Below, piece after piece: positions 43,565 to 50,057 of a stretch of 57,592 nt of DNA. Every line of letters begins with the position of its first letter. The first letter of the stretch is position 1. The notes beneath the pieces are model-generated. The model was not told the origin of the DNA, ran no database searches, and was given only the letters and a program-made list of their open reading frames with translations. Where the stretch lies: NCBI GenBank assembly GCA_002389045.1, contig DGNS01000010.1:1-57592 (forward strand), given 5' to 3'. Position numbers and translations under genes: made by a program. Source of the stretch: Thiotrichaceae bacterium UBA4486 (GTDB lineage Bacteria > Pseudomonadota > Gammaproteobacteria > Eutrophobiales > Eutrophobiaceae).

Positions 43565-44503
43565 TCAGGTGAACACTGTTTGTTTCATCCACGCCAGATT
43601 GTAGTATCTCTGCTCATTGGTCAGTTTTTTATCCATATAGGCTTGAATAATTTCATCAATGGCATTTTCTACAGTTTTTTTCGGCGCAAAGCCTGTAGCA
43701 AGCAGTTTGTCTGAATTAATACGGTATGAACGCGGATCGTTTGATTCCTTAACGATAATTTTCGCATGGATCTTATCCTCTATCATTTCGGCAATTTCCA
43801 TAATACTGAGGTTCTCAAAGCCGGCATTGTATATTCCTGCTACTTCAGGGTGCCCGAGTAAAAAGAGATAAAGATCCGTAATATCATCTATATGGATGTT
43901 GGGGCGTGTCTGTTTGCCACCCAAGACAGTGATTTCACCATTGCTCAGAGCCTGCATCGTTAACATATTTACTGAGACATCGAGCCGCATGCGCGGAGAT
44001 AGTCCACAAACCGTCGCCGGGCGCACGATTTGAATAACCATGTTATCTGAATATGAAAGCAGAGCCCGCTCAGCGACCATCTTGGTCTTGTTATATTCTG
44101 ATATAGGCTCCAGTGTTAAATCTTCAGTTACATGTTCCTCTTCCTTGACTCCGTAAACACTGCCGGATGAGGCATAAATAAAGCGCTTTACTCCTGCGTG
44201 TTTAGCTCTGTCAGCCAATTGCATGGTAGATAATGCACTTACCTCCCATGTCAGCTTGGGATCCAGGTCACCGCATGGATCATTGGCAATAGAAGCCAGA
44301 TGGATAATAGCATCCACCCCCTTAAAATCTATCTTCTCGGGTTCAAGTACGGTTCCTTTAATTACTTCCAGCTTTTTATGTTCAGGCAGAAAGTTTCCAA
44401 ACCACTGAGTGTCAATAACCACAACTTCATGTCCTGCATTAATTAATTTTGGAACCAGGACTGTTCCTTTATATCCACATCCACCAGTAACCAGTATTTT
44501 CAA
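43565..44503 (-). CDS. NAD-dependent sugar epimerase/reductase, first gene after ops
   Basis: 312 residues, extended SDR. TGGCGYKGTVLVPKL at residues 6-20 is the cofactor motif, ASSGSVYG carries the catalytic Ser, and Tyr137-x3-Lys141 is in YNKTK. HLASIANDPCGDLDP is found in a subgroup that occurs with SIS isomerases and nucleotidyltransferases in LPS clusters. Substrate unknown. The ops element lies 35-45 bases upstream of its ATG, so it opens the RfaH-dependent unit. Confidence 0.87.
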   Translation of the reverse strand: MKILVTGGCGYKGTVLVPKLINAGHEVVVIDTQWFGNFLPEHKKLEVIKGTVLEPEKIDFKGVDAIIHLASIANDPCGDLDPKLTWEVSALSTMQLADRAKHAGVKRFIYASSGSVYGVKEEEHVTEDLTLEPISEYNKTKMVAERALLSYSDNMVIQIVRPATVCGLSPRMRLDVSVNMLTMQALSNGEITVLGGKQTRPNIHIDDITDLYLFLLGHPEVAGIYNAGFENLSIMEIAEMIEDKIHAKIIVKESNDPRSYRINSDKLLATGFAPKKTVENAIDEIIQAYMDKKLTNEQRYYNLAWMKQTVFT

Positions 44504-44537
44504 GTTTGTATCTCCATTAGCTTATTGGGATTCAACC

Positions 44538-44548
44538 ACGCTACCGCC
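44538..44548 (-). promoter_or_regulatory. ops element (RfaH recruitment site)
   Basis: On the minus strand 44548-44538 reads GGCGGTAGCGT, an exact match to the ops consensus. It lies in the untranslated leader between the winged-helix regulator gene and the first sugar gene. RfaH binds the non-template strand of this site in paused RNA polymerase and suppresses termination. The rfaH gene itself is 3.5 kb away (48056-48553). Confidence 0.93.
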
Positions 44549-44589
44549 CTGCAGTGTCACCCGGACCCCGCATGGGAATATGAGGCAAT

Positions 44590-44606
44590 GCCGGGGCGAC
44601 CCCGGC
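44590..44606 (-). other. GC-rich hairpin in the operon leader
   Basis: GCCGGGG and CCCCGGC pair with a three-base loop, 42 bases upstream of ops and 10 bases after the regulator gene. No T-run follows on the minus strand, so it is not a standard terminator; it could pause polymerase ahead of ops. Confidence 0.55.
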
Positions 44607-44615
44607 ACCGCCCGG

Positions 44616-45221
44616 TCAGTGTCGATTCAGTCCGAGGATGGACGGAACCAGAATTCTTTCTTTCGGCACGCTGCCGGCCAATTGCTCAACGACGCCTGCC
44701 GCATCTGTCAATGAAGTCACCAGGTAGGCATCGACACCCGCCTGCTCGTTGTAACCGTGGTGCAGAGGTTTGCCGAGATAGCGGCCGGTCATGGGGCCAT
44801 TGTCGAGCGTCATGACATGTTCCAGGTCATGATCATGCGCACGCAGCGAGGCGATTTCGGCCAGCTCGGAGATGCCGCAAAAGGCGATACGTCGCCATCC
44901 CCTCTTTTCGCATTCCGCGAACAATTCACTCACGGAGTGACCGGCCTTGCGGTAAAAATCGAATGAGGAGGTCAGGTATTCCGCGGTCAGGCGGCTTTTT
45001 TCAGCAAAGCCCTTGGGCGTGAGGTAGTAGAAGTAGCGGTTGGCCGGCGCCTGGTGGATCTTGATGAGTCCTTTTTTGACGCAGCGTTTCAGATAGGAAT
45101 TGGCCAGCCCCAGTGCCACGCCGAGGTTGTCGGCCAGATGCCGCTGGGTGACATCGTTGTGTTCTTCGATGGTCTGAAGGATCTCCAGGGTGAGGGATTC
45201 TTCTTTTTGCCGGGTGTTCAT
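44616..45221 (-). CDS. Winged helix-turn-helix regulator of the polysaccharide locus
   Basis: 201 residues. The N-terminal MarR-like winged helix (about 8-75) reads LEILQTIEEHNDVTQRHLADNLGVALG, NSYLKRCVKKGLIKIHQAPANRYFYYLTPKG. The C-terminal half (about 100-200) has IAFCGISELAEIASL and VDAYLVTSLTDAAGVV, a Rossmann-like sensor found in regulators of LPS/EPS clusters; the ligand is unknown. Two GTTCA-N5-TGAAC operators overlap its own start and -35 region, suggesting autorepression. No ribosome binding site precedes the ATG, and the predicted transcript start is only a few bases upstream. Confidence 0.9.
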   Translation of the reverse strand: MNTRQKEESLTLEILQTIEEHNDVTQRHLADNLGVALGLANSYLKRCVKKGLIKIHQAPANRYFYYLTPKGFAEKSRLTAEYLTSSFDFYRKAGHSVSELFAECEKRGWRRIAFCGISELAEIASLRAHDHDLEHVMTLDNGPMTGRYLGKPLHHGYNEQAGVDAYLVTSLTDAAGVVEQLAGSVPKERILVPSILGLNRH

Positions 45222-45260
45222 TGGGTGAACAGTATAGACGAGGCTGTTCAGGAAATGAAC
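45216..45260 (-). promoter_or_regulatory. Promoter with two operators for the winged-helix regulator
   Basis: Minus-strand -35 TTCATT (45259-45254) and -10 TATACT (45236-45231) are 17 bases apart. The palindromes GTTCA-GGAAA-TGAAC (45246-45260) and GTTCA-TTGGG-TGAAC (45216-45230) are centred 30 bases apart, about three helical turns. The first covers the -35 box, the second the start codon. The mRNA would be nearly leaderless. A closely similar promoter-operator lies at 46488-46517. Confidence 0.75.
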
Positions 45261-45320
45261 GAATTTTTACTATTTACCTGATATTTTAGGTAGTTGGGTG
45301 GAGTATTCGTGGGAATATAA

Positions 45321-45346
45321 GATTTCTCCCGTTGGTCGAAATGACA
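45321..45346. repeat. 26-bp intergenic repeat, inverted copy, in a repeat-rich spacer
   Basis: A perfect copy of the 26-bp element in minus orientation. The gene-free stretch 45222-45655 also holds several GTCGAAATGAC units (45340-45550), the CCGGAGTTTACCCTGAGGC unit near 45415-45440, and a C-rich segment with AAGGGGGG near 45590-45630. I see no gene in it. Confidence 0.85.
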
Positions 45347-45655
45347 CGGAGGAGTAGGTCGAAATGACGGAGGTGTAGGTCGAAATGAACGCCGGGCTAC
45401 TGAGGGATTTCTCCCGGAGTTTACCCTGAGGCTTGCCCGAATGGGGTCGAAATGACGTGGGGGTCGGTCGAAATGACCGAGAGGTCGAGAAGTACAATGG
45501 CCTGCTTTCCAAAATACTTGAATGACGGGGTGATCGAAATGACGAAAGTGTGTGCAAGATTTCTGTATCGCACTCAAGGCGTGCTCCTACCCCCCATCCC
45601 CCTGCCCCCTCCCGCGAAGGGGGGCTTATTTGTGCGGCGGGCAGTTCTTTTAATG

Positions 45656-45991
45656 TCAAAGAACCGCTTCTATTCCCTTACGCTCGATGAGATTCAGCAG
45701 TTTCAGGGATGGGCCGCTGGGTTTCTTGTCGCCAATCTCCCACTTCTGAACACTGGAAACACTGGTGTTCAACACGGCCGCAAAAACCGCCTGGCTCAAG
45801 TGTGTTTTTTCGCGTAGTGACTTGATCTTCCGTGGCGTCATTTCTTCCACGTCGAGGTGGCACAGCGCTTCGAACTCGCTCATACGACGCTTGTCAATCA
45901 AGCCGATCTCATGCAGGCCACGCACTGTCTCATGCATCTCGTCAATTATTCGGCTTTTACGTCTAGTCACCGCCTGTTTACGTCTAGTCAT
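45656..45991 (-). CDS. HigA-like antitoxin, XRE helix-turn-helix
   Basis: 111 residues from the ATG at 45991, which overlaps the stop of the toxin gene (ATGACTAG). The helix-turn-helix is SLREKTHLSQAVFAAVLNTSVSSVQKWEIGDKKPSG in the C-terminal half, typical for antitoxins of the HigBA type with toxin gene first. The first 14 residues (MTRRKQAVTRRKSR) come from a 21-bp tandem duplication. A further ATG at 46018 is open but unlikely. Confidence 0.88.
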   Translation of the reverse strand: MTRRKQAVTRRKSRIIDEMHETVRGLHEIGLIDKRRMSEFEALCHLDVEEMTPRKIKSLREKTHLSQAVFAAVLNTSVSSVQKWEIGDKKPSGPSLKLLNLIERKGIEAVL

Positions 45992-46000
45992 CGCCTGTAT
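45959..46000. repeat. 21-bp tandem duplication at the antitoxin start
   Basis: 45959-45979 and 45980-46000 differ at two positions. The duplication spans the overlap between toxin stop and antitoxin start and repeats the MTRRK/VTRRK codons. Confidence 0.85.
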
Positions 46001-46367
46001 ACACCTCCACAATCTCACTAACTGACAGGGCGTGTGTCAACTGCCGGTCATTCAATGCCAGCAGCTTCTTCGCCACTTCATGCAATACTCTCAATTCTTT
46101 TTTATCGATATTGGCGCGCTCGTTCTTGCCAAAGCCATATAGAAAGAACCAGCGATCCGTCATTTTTGTTGCGACTATCACTCTCGCACCGCCGCGTTTG
46201 CCCTGGCCGGGTAACGCAATCCTTTTCTTCACCACGTTGCCACCCAGATCGGCATCGACAAGTCCCTGAGTCATTTCGGAGACCGCCCTGCAAAGCGCGG
46301 CATCAGACAGTCCAGTCTTTCGCATCCAGCGTGTGAACGTCCGTGTCCGGAATATTCTTCCCATCAT
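45984..46367 (-). CDS. RelE/HigB-like toxin
   Basis: 127 residues of the RelE/HigB superfamily. FRTRTFTRWMRKTGLSDAALC at the start, LGGNVVKKRIALPGQGKRGGARVIVA in the middle and DRWFFLYGFGKNERANIDKKEL give the fold, with conserved basic residues on the RNA-facing strands. It should cleave mRNA on the ribosome. The gene precedes its antitoxin, the reverse of most TA modules but normal for HigBA. Confidence 0.9.
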   Translation of the reverse strand: MMGRIFRTRTFTRWMRKTGLSDAALCRAVSEMTQGLVDADLGGNVVKKRIALPGQGKRGGARVIVATKMTDRWFFLYGFGKNERANIDKKELRVLHEVAKKLLALNDRQLTHALSVSEIVEVYTGDD

Positions 46368-46377
46368 TAAAATATAT

Positions 46378-46386
46378 CACTTAGTG
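46378..46386. promoter_or_regulatory. Candidate higBA operator core
   Basis: The palindrome CACT-T-AGTG lies 11 bases upstream of the toxin ATG. It is short, so the call rests mainly on position. Confidence 0.3.
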
Positions 46387-46487
46387 CAATAGTTTGCCAT
46401 TTGGGTTCCTTGTAGCCTTTCGAAAAAAACGGAGAGAACTCTTCCGTCTATCCTCTGACGGTAGGTCGGCGTGCCGGCGCCGGGTAC

Positions 46488-46517
46488 GGTATAGTCCATA
46501 TTGTTCAGAAAATGAAC
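46488..46517 (-). promoter_or_regulatory. Second copy of the winged-helix regulator's promoter-operator
   Basis: GTTCA-GAAAA-TGAAC (46503-46517) with -35 TTCATT and -10 TATACC at 17-base spacing repeats the layout at 45216-45260. It points toward the higBA-like pair about 120 bases downstream. It is either a functional target of the regulator or a leftover of duplication. Confidence 0.6.
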
Positions 46518-46568
46518 GGTTTTCTGGATTTTTTGTGAGATATTATATGGTTACAGGAAGATTCCTCC

Positions 46569-46877
46569 CTACGGTCGGAATGACAGGGGGGCCGGTCGAA
46601 ATGACGAATCAGTGCGGTCGTAATGACCGCCAATCGCGAATATATAAATGTATTGGTCGTCATATTTGTATATGAGGCGATCCTTTAGAGATATGCGCCT
46701 TGACCAGAACCCGGCCAGGTTATGGCGGAGTTGCTCCGGTTTTCCCAGACCCCTGGAGGGATCGGATCGAAGCATTTCTTTTAATATTTTTTTAAGGGCC
46801 TTATGGAGTTTTTTGTCACGTTCTCCCAATGCTTCATAGACGGCCCATGTATTACCCTCAAATACGAGTGATCTCAT
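46569..46877 (-). CDS. yoeB: YoeB/Txe-family toxin with repeat-derived C-terminal extension
   Basis: 102 residues. LGERDKKLHKALKKILKEMLR, LRHNLAGFWSRRISLKDRLIYKYDD and FAIGGHYD match YoeB; the catalytic His85 sits in GGHYD, where relatives normally end. Here 15 further residues (RTDSSFRPAPLSFRP) are encoded by intergenic repeat sequence of the GTCGAAATGAC family, which has also supplied the stop codon. Since the C-terminus of YoeB forms part of its active site, activity may be altered. It overlaps its antitoxin gene by 20 bases. Confidence 0.88.
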   Translation of the reverse strand: MRSLVFEGNTWAVYEALGERDKKLHKALKKILKEMLRSDPSRGLGKPEQLRHNLAGFWSRRISLKDRLIYKYDDQYIYIFAIGGHYDRTDSSFRPAPLSFRP

Positions 46878-47130
46878 CCATTTCCTCTTCCGTGGGGATA
46901 TAACCGGAACGCTGGGTATGCGTTGCCATGGATTCAGTAATCTGCTTCATCAGGCTGCTGTTTTGCAGAACATAGAGCGTTTCCTGCTCCCGTTCCCAGT
47001 CGTCGGCGCTTATCACTACAAAAGCCTGCCCGGTCCGGCGGGTGACTTTCAATGGGATATGGTTTGTAACGACTTGTTCTACAAATGTTTTTAGCTTATC
47101 TCTAAACTGGTTTACGCTTACTGTTTCCAT
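46858..47130 (-). CDS. YefM/Phd-family antitoxin
   Basis: 90 residues from the ATG at 47130, giving METVSVNQFRDKLKTFVEQV, the family N-terminus. The frame extends 29 codons upstream through the operator region and is not expected to be translated. RRTGQAFVVISADDWEREQETLYVLQ is typical. It precedes and overlaps the YoeB-like toxin gene. Confidence 0.9.
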   Translation of the reverse strand: METVSVNQFRDKLKTFVEQVVTNHIPLKVTRRTGQAFVVISADDWEREQETLYVLQNSSLMKQITESMATHTQRSGYIPTEEEMDEITRI

Positions 47131-47142
47131 ATTTGCCACCAA

Positions 47143-47163
47143 ATGTACTGAAATGCCGTACAT
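47143..47163. promoter_or_regulatory. Operator of the second YefM-YoeB-like module
   Basis: ATGTAC and GTACAT are separated by nine bases, 13 bases upstream of the antitoxin ATG. The TGTAC core matches known YefM sites and the motif seen at 10659-10698. Confidence 0.6.
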
Positions 47164-47309
47164 GTTGGTGAATAAGCCTGAACAAGTCAAGCAAAGGGTC
47201 CAGGCAGGTTCAAGCAAGCATAGGATGACAGGCTTAGACCTGAACGTAATCTATAACAGATTGATTTTTATAAACTTTCAGACTAATTGAGGAATTGATA
47301 CCAGAAACA

Positions 47310-47687
47310 TCAGGGACGAAATACCTTGATTTCCAGATCCTTTATAAACCGGTAATGACGATCATTGGCGCTCATCAATACCAGACCTGTCTCAAGGGCC
47401 GTGGCGGCAATTAATGCGTCGGCCATTAGCAGGGAATGAGACAGGGCATATTCTTCGACCAGATAACAGGCACGTGCGGAAATCGCTGCATCGATGTGGA
47501 TAATATCGGCTTCCCAGAAATGCAGGGCACGTCTCAGTGCGCGCAGTTCTCCGGAGTCTTTAACGCCCTGATTGAGTTCCATCCAGGTTACCGCCGACAG
47601 GTAAAATCCCGGATTTTGATCCAGCCACAGCGCGGCGCGTTCGTTACCGCGCAGGTTCCAGATCAGGACGTCCGTGTCCACCAACAT
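47310..47687 (-). CDS. vapC: PIN-domain toxin, VapC-like
   Basis: 125 residues. Asp4 and Asp6 in MLVDTDVLIWNLRG, Glu37 in TWMELNQGV, and the Asp in LLMADALIAATALETGLVLMSANDRHYRFI form the PIN acidic cluster. It ends with IKDLEIKVFRP as is usual. The ATG overlaps the antitoxin stop by one base (TGATG). It should act as a ribonuclease. Confidence 0.92.
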   Translation of the reverse strand: MLVDTDVLIWNLRGNERAALWLDQNPGFYLSAVTWMELNQGVKDSGELRALRRALHFWEADIIHIDAAISARACYLVEEYALSHSLLMADALIAATALETGLVLMSANDRHYRFIKDLEIKVFRP

Positions 47688-47938
47688 CAGGGCTGTTTCC
47701 TGGGTTTGCGTAAACGCCGGATTTGTTCGTCTACGTTTTCTGTCTGATCGGCCCGGATCCCATAGGCGGGATTGCGGGATTCTCGCACACCGTGTGCCTT
47801 ATCCTCCTGCCAACGGGTCAGGACCGCCCGGCGCTTACCACGCCAGCTGATGTAGACCGTTTCACCGCGATCAGTGGCGGCCAACAGTTCACGGGCATGG
47901 AGCCGTAAGTCTTTGGTTGTGGCTTTCATAGGGCTCAC
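47687..47938 (-). CDS. Phd/YefM-type antitoxin for the PIN toxin
   Basis: 83 residues. ATTKDLRLHARELLAATDRGETVYISWRGKRRAVLTRWQ is a Phd-type DNA-binding domain. The C-terminal part (ENVDEQIRRLRKPRK) should bind the toxin. Met1 or Met4 could be the start. A 24-bp palindrome lies ten bases upstream. Confidence 0.87.
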   Translation of the reverse strand: MSPMKATTKDLRLHARELLAATDRGETVYISWRGKRRAVLTRWQEDKAHGVRESRNPAYGIRADQTENVDEQIRRLRKPRKQP

Positions 47939-47948
47939 TACAAATTTT

Positions 47949-47972
47949 AAGTTACATTTTGAAATGTAACTT
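47949..47972. promoter_or_regulatory. Operator palindrome of the Phd-VapC-like module
   Basis: Perfect 11-base arms (AAGTTACATTT and AAATGTAACTT) around TG, ten bases upstream of the antitoxin ATG. Confidence 0.8.
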
Positions 47973-48055
47973 TAGTAAATCAGAGTGTCAACCATAGAAT
48001 ACCTTCCCTGGCGCTGGATGGCGTTCATTCCCTGTCCGTAATAGCAGGCCCTGAC

Positions 48056-48553
48056 CTAGATGGATTCGATATCCGATTGATCAACATTGATTTTTACGTA
48101 ATTCTCGGCGATTTTCAGCAGTACAATCACCCGGTCTTTGGGCAGTATCGAGGTAAACACCGCCTCGTACCCTTCAAACGGACCCGTCGCGATCCGCACG
48201 TTCTGGCCCTCTTCATACTCCTGTTTCGGCAGAGCCACCACGCCCTGCCCGTCTTCGCGGCTGACGATGGCCTGGATCAGTGCATCCGGCACCCGCGCCG
48301 GTTCCATGCCGAAGCGCACCAGCGTGGAAACGCCGATGGTGGATCGAATCGGCCCCCAGTCGTCGGTTTCATTGCTGAGGTGGATGAACAGATACCGGGG
48401 GAACATGGGCGCGATGACGCGGATGGTCCGGCCGCGCCGCTTGCGAAACGCGGGTGTCAGCGGCAGGTAGGTTTCAAAGCCCTGGCGCTGCAGTTGCTCT
48501 TTAGCGGTATTTTCCTGTCCGGGTTTGCTGTGGATGAGGTACCAGGCTTTCAT
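48056..48553 (-). CDS. rfaH: Transcription antitermination protein RfaH
   Basis: 165 residues, a NusG paralogue. The N-terminal domain reads MKAWYLIHSKPGQENTAKEQL, with the RGRTIRVIAPMFPRYLFIHL segment that binds polymerase, and STIGVSTLVRFG. The C-terminal domain (about 110-165) begins EEGQNVRIATGPFEGYEAVF. RfaH is recruited at ops; an exact ops site precedes the sugar operon (44538-44548). Five copies of a 7-bp repeat lie directly upstream of the ATG and no clear ribosome binding site is seen. Confidence 0.95.
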   Translation of the reverse strand: MKAWYLIHSKPGQENTAKEQLQRQGFETYLPLTPAFRKRRGRTIRVIAPMFPRYLFIHLSNETDDWGPIRSTIGVSTLVRFGMEPARVPDALIQAIVSREDGQGVVALPKQEYEEGQNVRIATGPFEGYEAVFTSILPKDRVIVLLKIAENYVKINVDQSDIESI

Positions 48554-48560
48554 TGATTCA

Positions 48561-48595
48561 GGTTCGGGGTTCGGGGTTCGGGGTTCGGGGTTCGG
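48561..48595. repeat. Five tandem copies of GGTTCGG upstream of rfaH
   Basis: Perfect 7-bp units occupy 48561-48595, in the 5' untranslated region starting eight bases before the rfaH ATG. Copy-number change could alter promoter spacing or translation. Confidence 0.88.
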
Positions 48596-48703
48596 ATTAA
48601 TATTTATGAATATGTTTAGTTATATATCAACACGATATCGCAACGGTAAGATTATCATCGGCATCAGAGGAAATTCCGACTTTATTTGGTGCTGATATGG
48701 TTC

Positions 48704-48723
48704 TATATTTATGGATAAATATA
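48704..48723. promoter_or_regulatory. Operator palindrome of the FitAB-like module
   Basis: TATATTTAT-GG-ATAAATATA is a perfect palindrome 19 bases upstream of the antitoxin ATG. ATTTGGTGC and GGCGCCAAAT flank it as a wider imperfect inverted repeat. Confidence 0.7.
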
Positions 48724-48742
48724 TCTGAAATGGCGCCAAATT

Positions 48743-48979
48743 ATGTCAGTTAATTTATCGATCAAGAATGTGCCGGATCATTTGATCCAACAATTACGCC
48801 AGAGGGCCAAAAAGCATCATCGTTCGTTGCAAGGCGAACTCATGGCAATAATTGAACAATCGCTGGAATCTGAAACGGTAATGACTCCACTCGAAGCCTT
48901 GAAAAAAATACAGCAGACAGGTCTGAAAACTCCCGCCGAATCAACAGAAATGATCCGGGAATTACGCAGTGGCCGTTAA
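48743..48979 (+). CDS. FitA-like ribbon-helix-helix antitoxin
   Basis: 78 residues. The ribbon-helix-helix domain is LSIKNVPDHLIQQLRQRAKKHHRSLQGELMAIIEQ, with the strand residues preceding helix A. The C-terminal segment (TPLEALKKIQQTG...) should bind the PIN toxin. It and its toxin are the only plus-strand genes before 55 kb. Confidence 0.88.
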   Translation: MSVNLSIKNVPDHLIQQLRQRAKKHHRSLQGELMAIIEQSLESETVMTPLEALKKIQQTGLKTPAESTEMIRELRSGR

Positions 48980-49346
48980 AGTTATCGATGCTTCCGCACT
49001 GGGTGCGGTACTGTTCAATGAACCCGACGCCGGCAAGGTGACAGATCGCCTGGAGGCTGCCATGCTGGCCGCTCCCACACTGCTGCCCTATGAAATTGCC
49101 AGTATCTGTCTGAAGAAAATTTCCCGTCATCCTGAAGACCGGGAGCTTATAGTCGACGCAGGTCGCATGGTTAACCATATCGACATCGCTTACTCATCAT
49201 TCGAGATGAGTGACATTATAGATCTGGCCGAAGACACCGGACTTACAGTTTACGATGCGAGTTATTTATATCTGGCAGAATCTATCGACGCGGAACTTGT
49301 CACCCTGGATCGGCAATTGGAGAAAGCAGCCCTTGAGAGGACGTAG
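48969..49346 (+). CDS. vapC: PIN-domain toxin, VapC/FitB-like
   Basis: 125 residues with a GTG start overlapping the antitoxin by 11 bases. Acidic residues are Asp7 in VIDASALGAVLF, Glu in PYEIASICLKK, and Asp in LTVYDASYLYLAESIDAELVTLD. The pattern is a normal PIN ribonuclease. It reads away from rfaH and toward cysC. Confidence 0.9.
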   Translation: MAVKVIDASALGAVLFNEPDAGKVTDRLEAAMLAAPTLLPYEIASICLKKISRHPEDRELIVDAGRMVNHIDIAYSSFEMSDIIDLAEDTGLTVYDASYLYLAESIDAELVTLDRQLEKAALERT

Positions 49347-49386
49347 TACCCTGCCGTCACGTTAACCCCTGTATGCATGACCAGCA

Positions 49387-50016
49387 TTAACCGGTTTTTT
49401 GTATTACGCCACTTCCAGTCAGGTATGCCACCAGCTCATCCACGCAATGAGGGATGTCGCGGTCACCGGTATTGATGGTGATCTCGGGATTTTCCGGCGC
49501 CTCGTAGGGTGAGGAAATACCGGTGAACTCGGGGATCTCGCCGGCGCGGGCTTTTTTGTACAGACCCTTGGGATCGCGCTGTTCGCAGATGTCGAGATCG
49601 GCCTCGGTGTAGACTTCAATGAATTCACCTTTCCCGACCAGGTTGCGAACAATATCGCGGTCAGCCCTGAACGGTGAAATAAAGGCGGTCATGACGATGA
49701 TGCCGGCATCGAGCATGAGTTTGCTGACCTCACCGATACGGCGGATGTTCTCGACGCGGTCTGCATCGGAAAATCCCAGGTCCTTGTTCAGGCCTTTGCG
49801 GACGTTATCGCCGTCGAGCACGTAGGTCCTCTTACCCATCTTGTTCAAGCGATCTTCCAAAGCATTTGCCAGGGTGGATTTTCCCGCTCCGGACAACCCG
49901 GTGAACCAGACAATCGCGCCCTTGTGGTTATTCAGTGCCTCGCGTTCCTCGCGGGTGACAGTGTGTTCATGCCAGGTGGTATGCTGGTTGGTGATTTTAT
50001 CTTCTGTTGTGCTCAT
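49387..50016 (-). CDS. cysC: Adenylylsulfate (APS) kinase
   Basis: 209 residues. P-loop GLSGAGKST near residue 40; LDGDNVRKGLNKDLGFS, RRIGEVSKLMLDAG, FISPFRADRD and the late NPEITINTGD are all canonical. It makes PAPS from APS and ATP. A cysC gene apart from the sulfate-assimilation operon and beside sugar dehydrogenases suggests supply of PAPS to the three sulfotransferases at 28-33 kb. ATP sulfurylase genes are not in the window. Confidence 0.95.
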   Translation of the reverse strand: MSTTEDKITNQHTTWHEHTVTREEREALNNHKGAIVWFTGLSGAGKSTLANALEDRLNKMGKRTYVLDGDNVRKGLNKDLGFSDADRVENIRRIGEVSKLMLDAGIIVMTAFISPFRADRDIVRNLVGKGEFIEVYTEADLDICEQRDPKGLYKKARAGEIPEFTGISSPYEAPENPEITINTGDRDIPHCVDELVAYLTGSGVIQKTG

Positions 50017-50057
50017 TTTGTTACCTGATAGTGTTGTGTATAAATTGTTGGGGGTTC

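Noticed and set aside
11712..44503. Wzx flippase and Wzy polymerase genes
   Set aside because: No open frame with the required ten or more hydrophobic segments is found; export is by Wzm/Wzt.
44590..44606. GC-rich hairpin as an intrinsic terminator of the regulator gene
   Set aside because: No T-run follows on the minus strand, and the ops site downstream implies that transcripts pass through.
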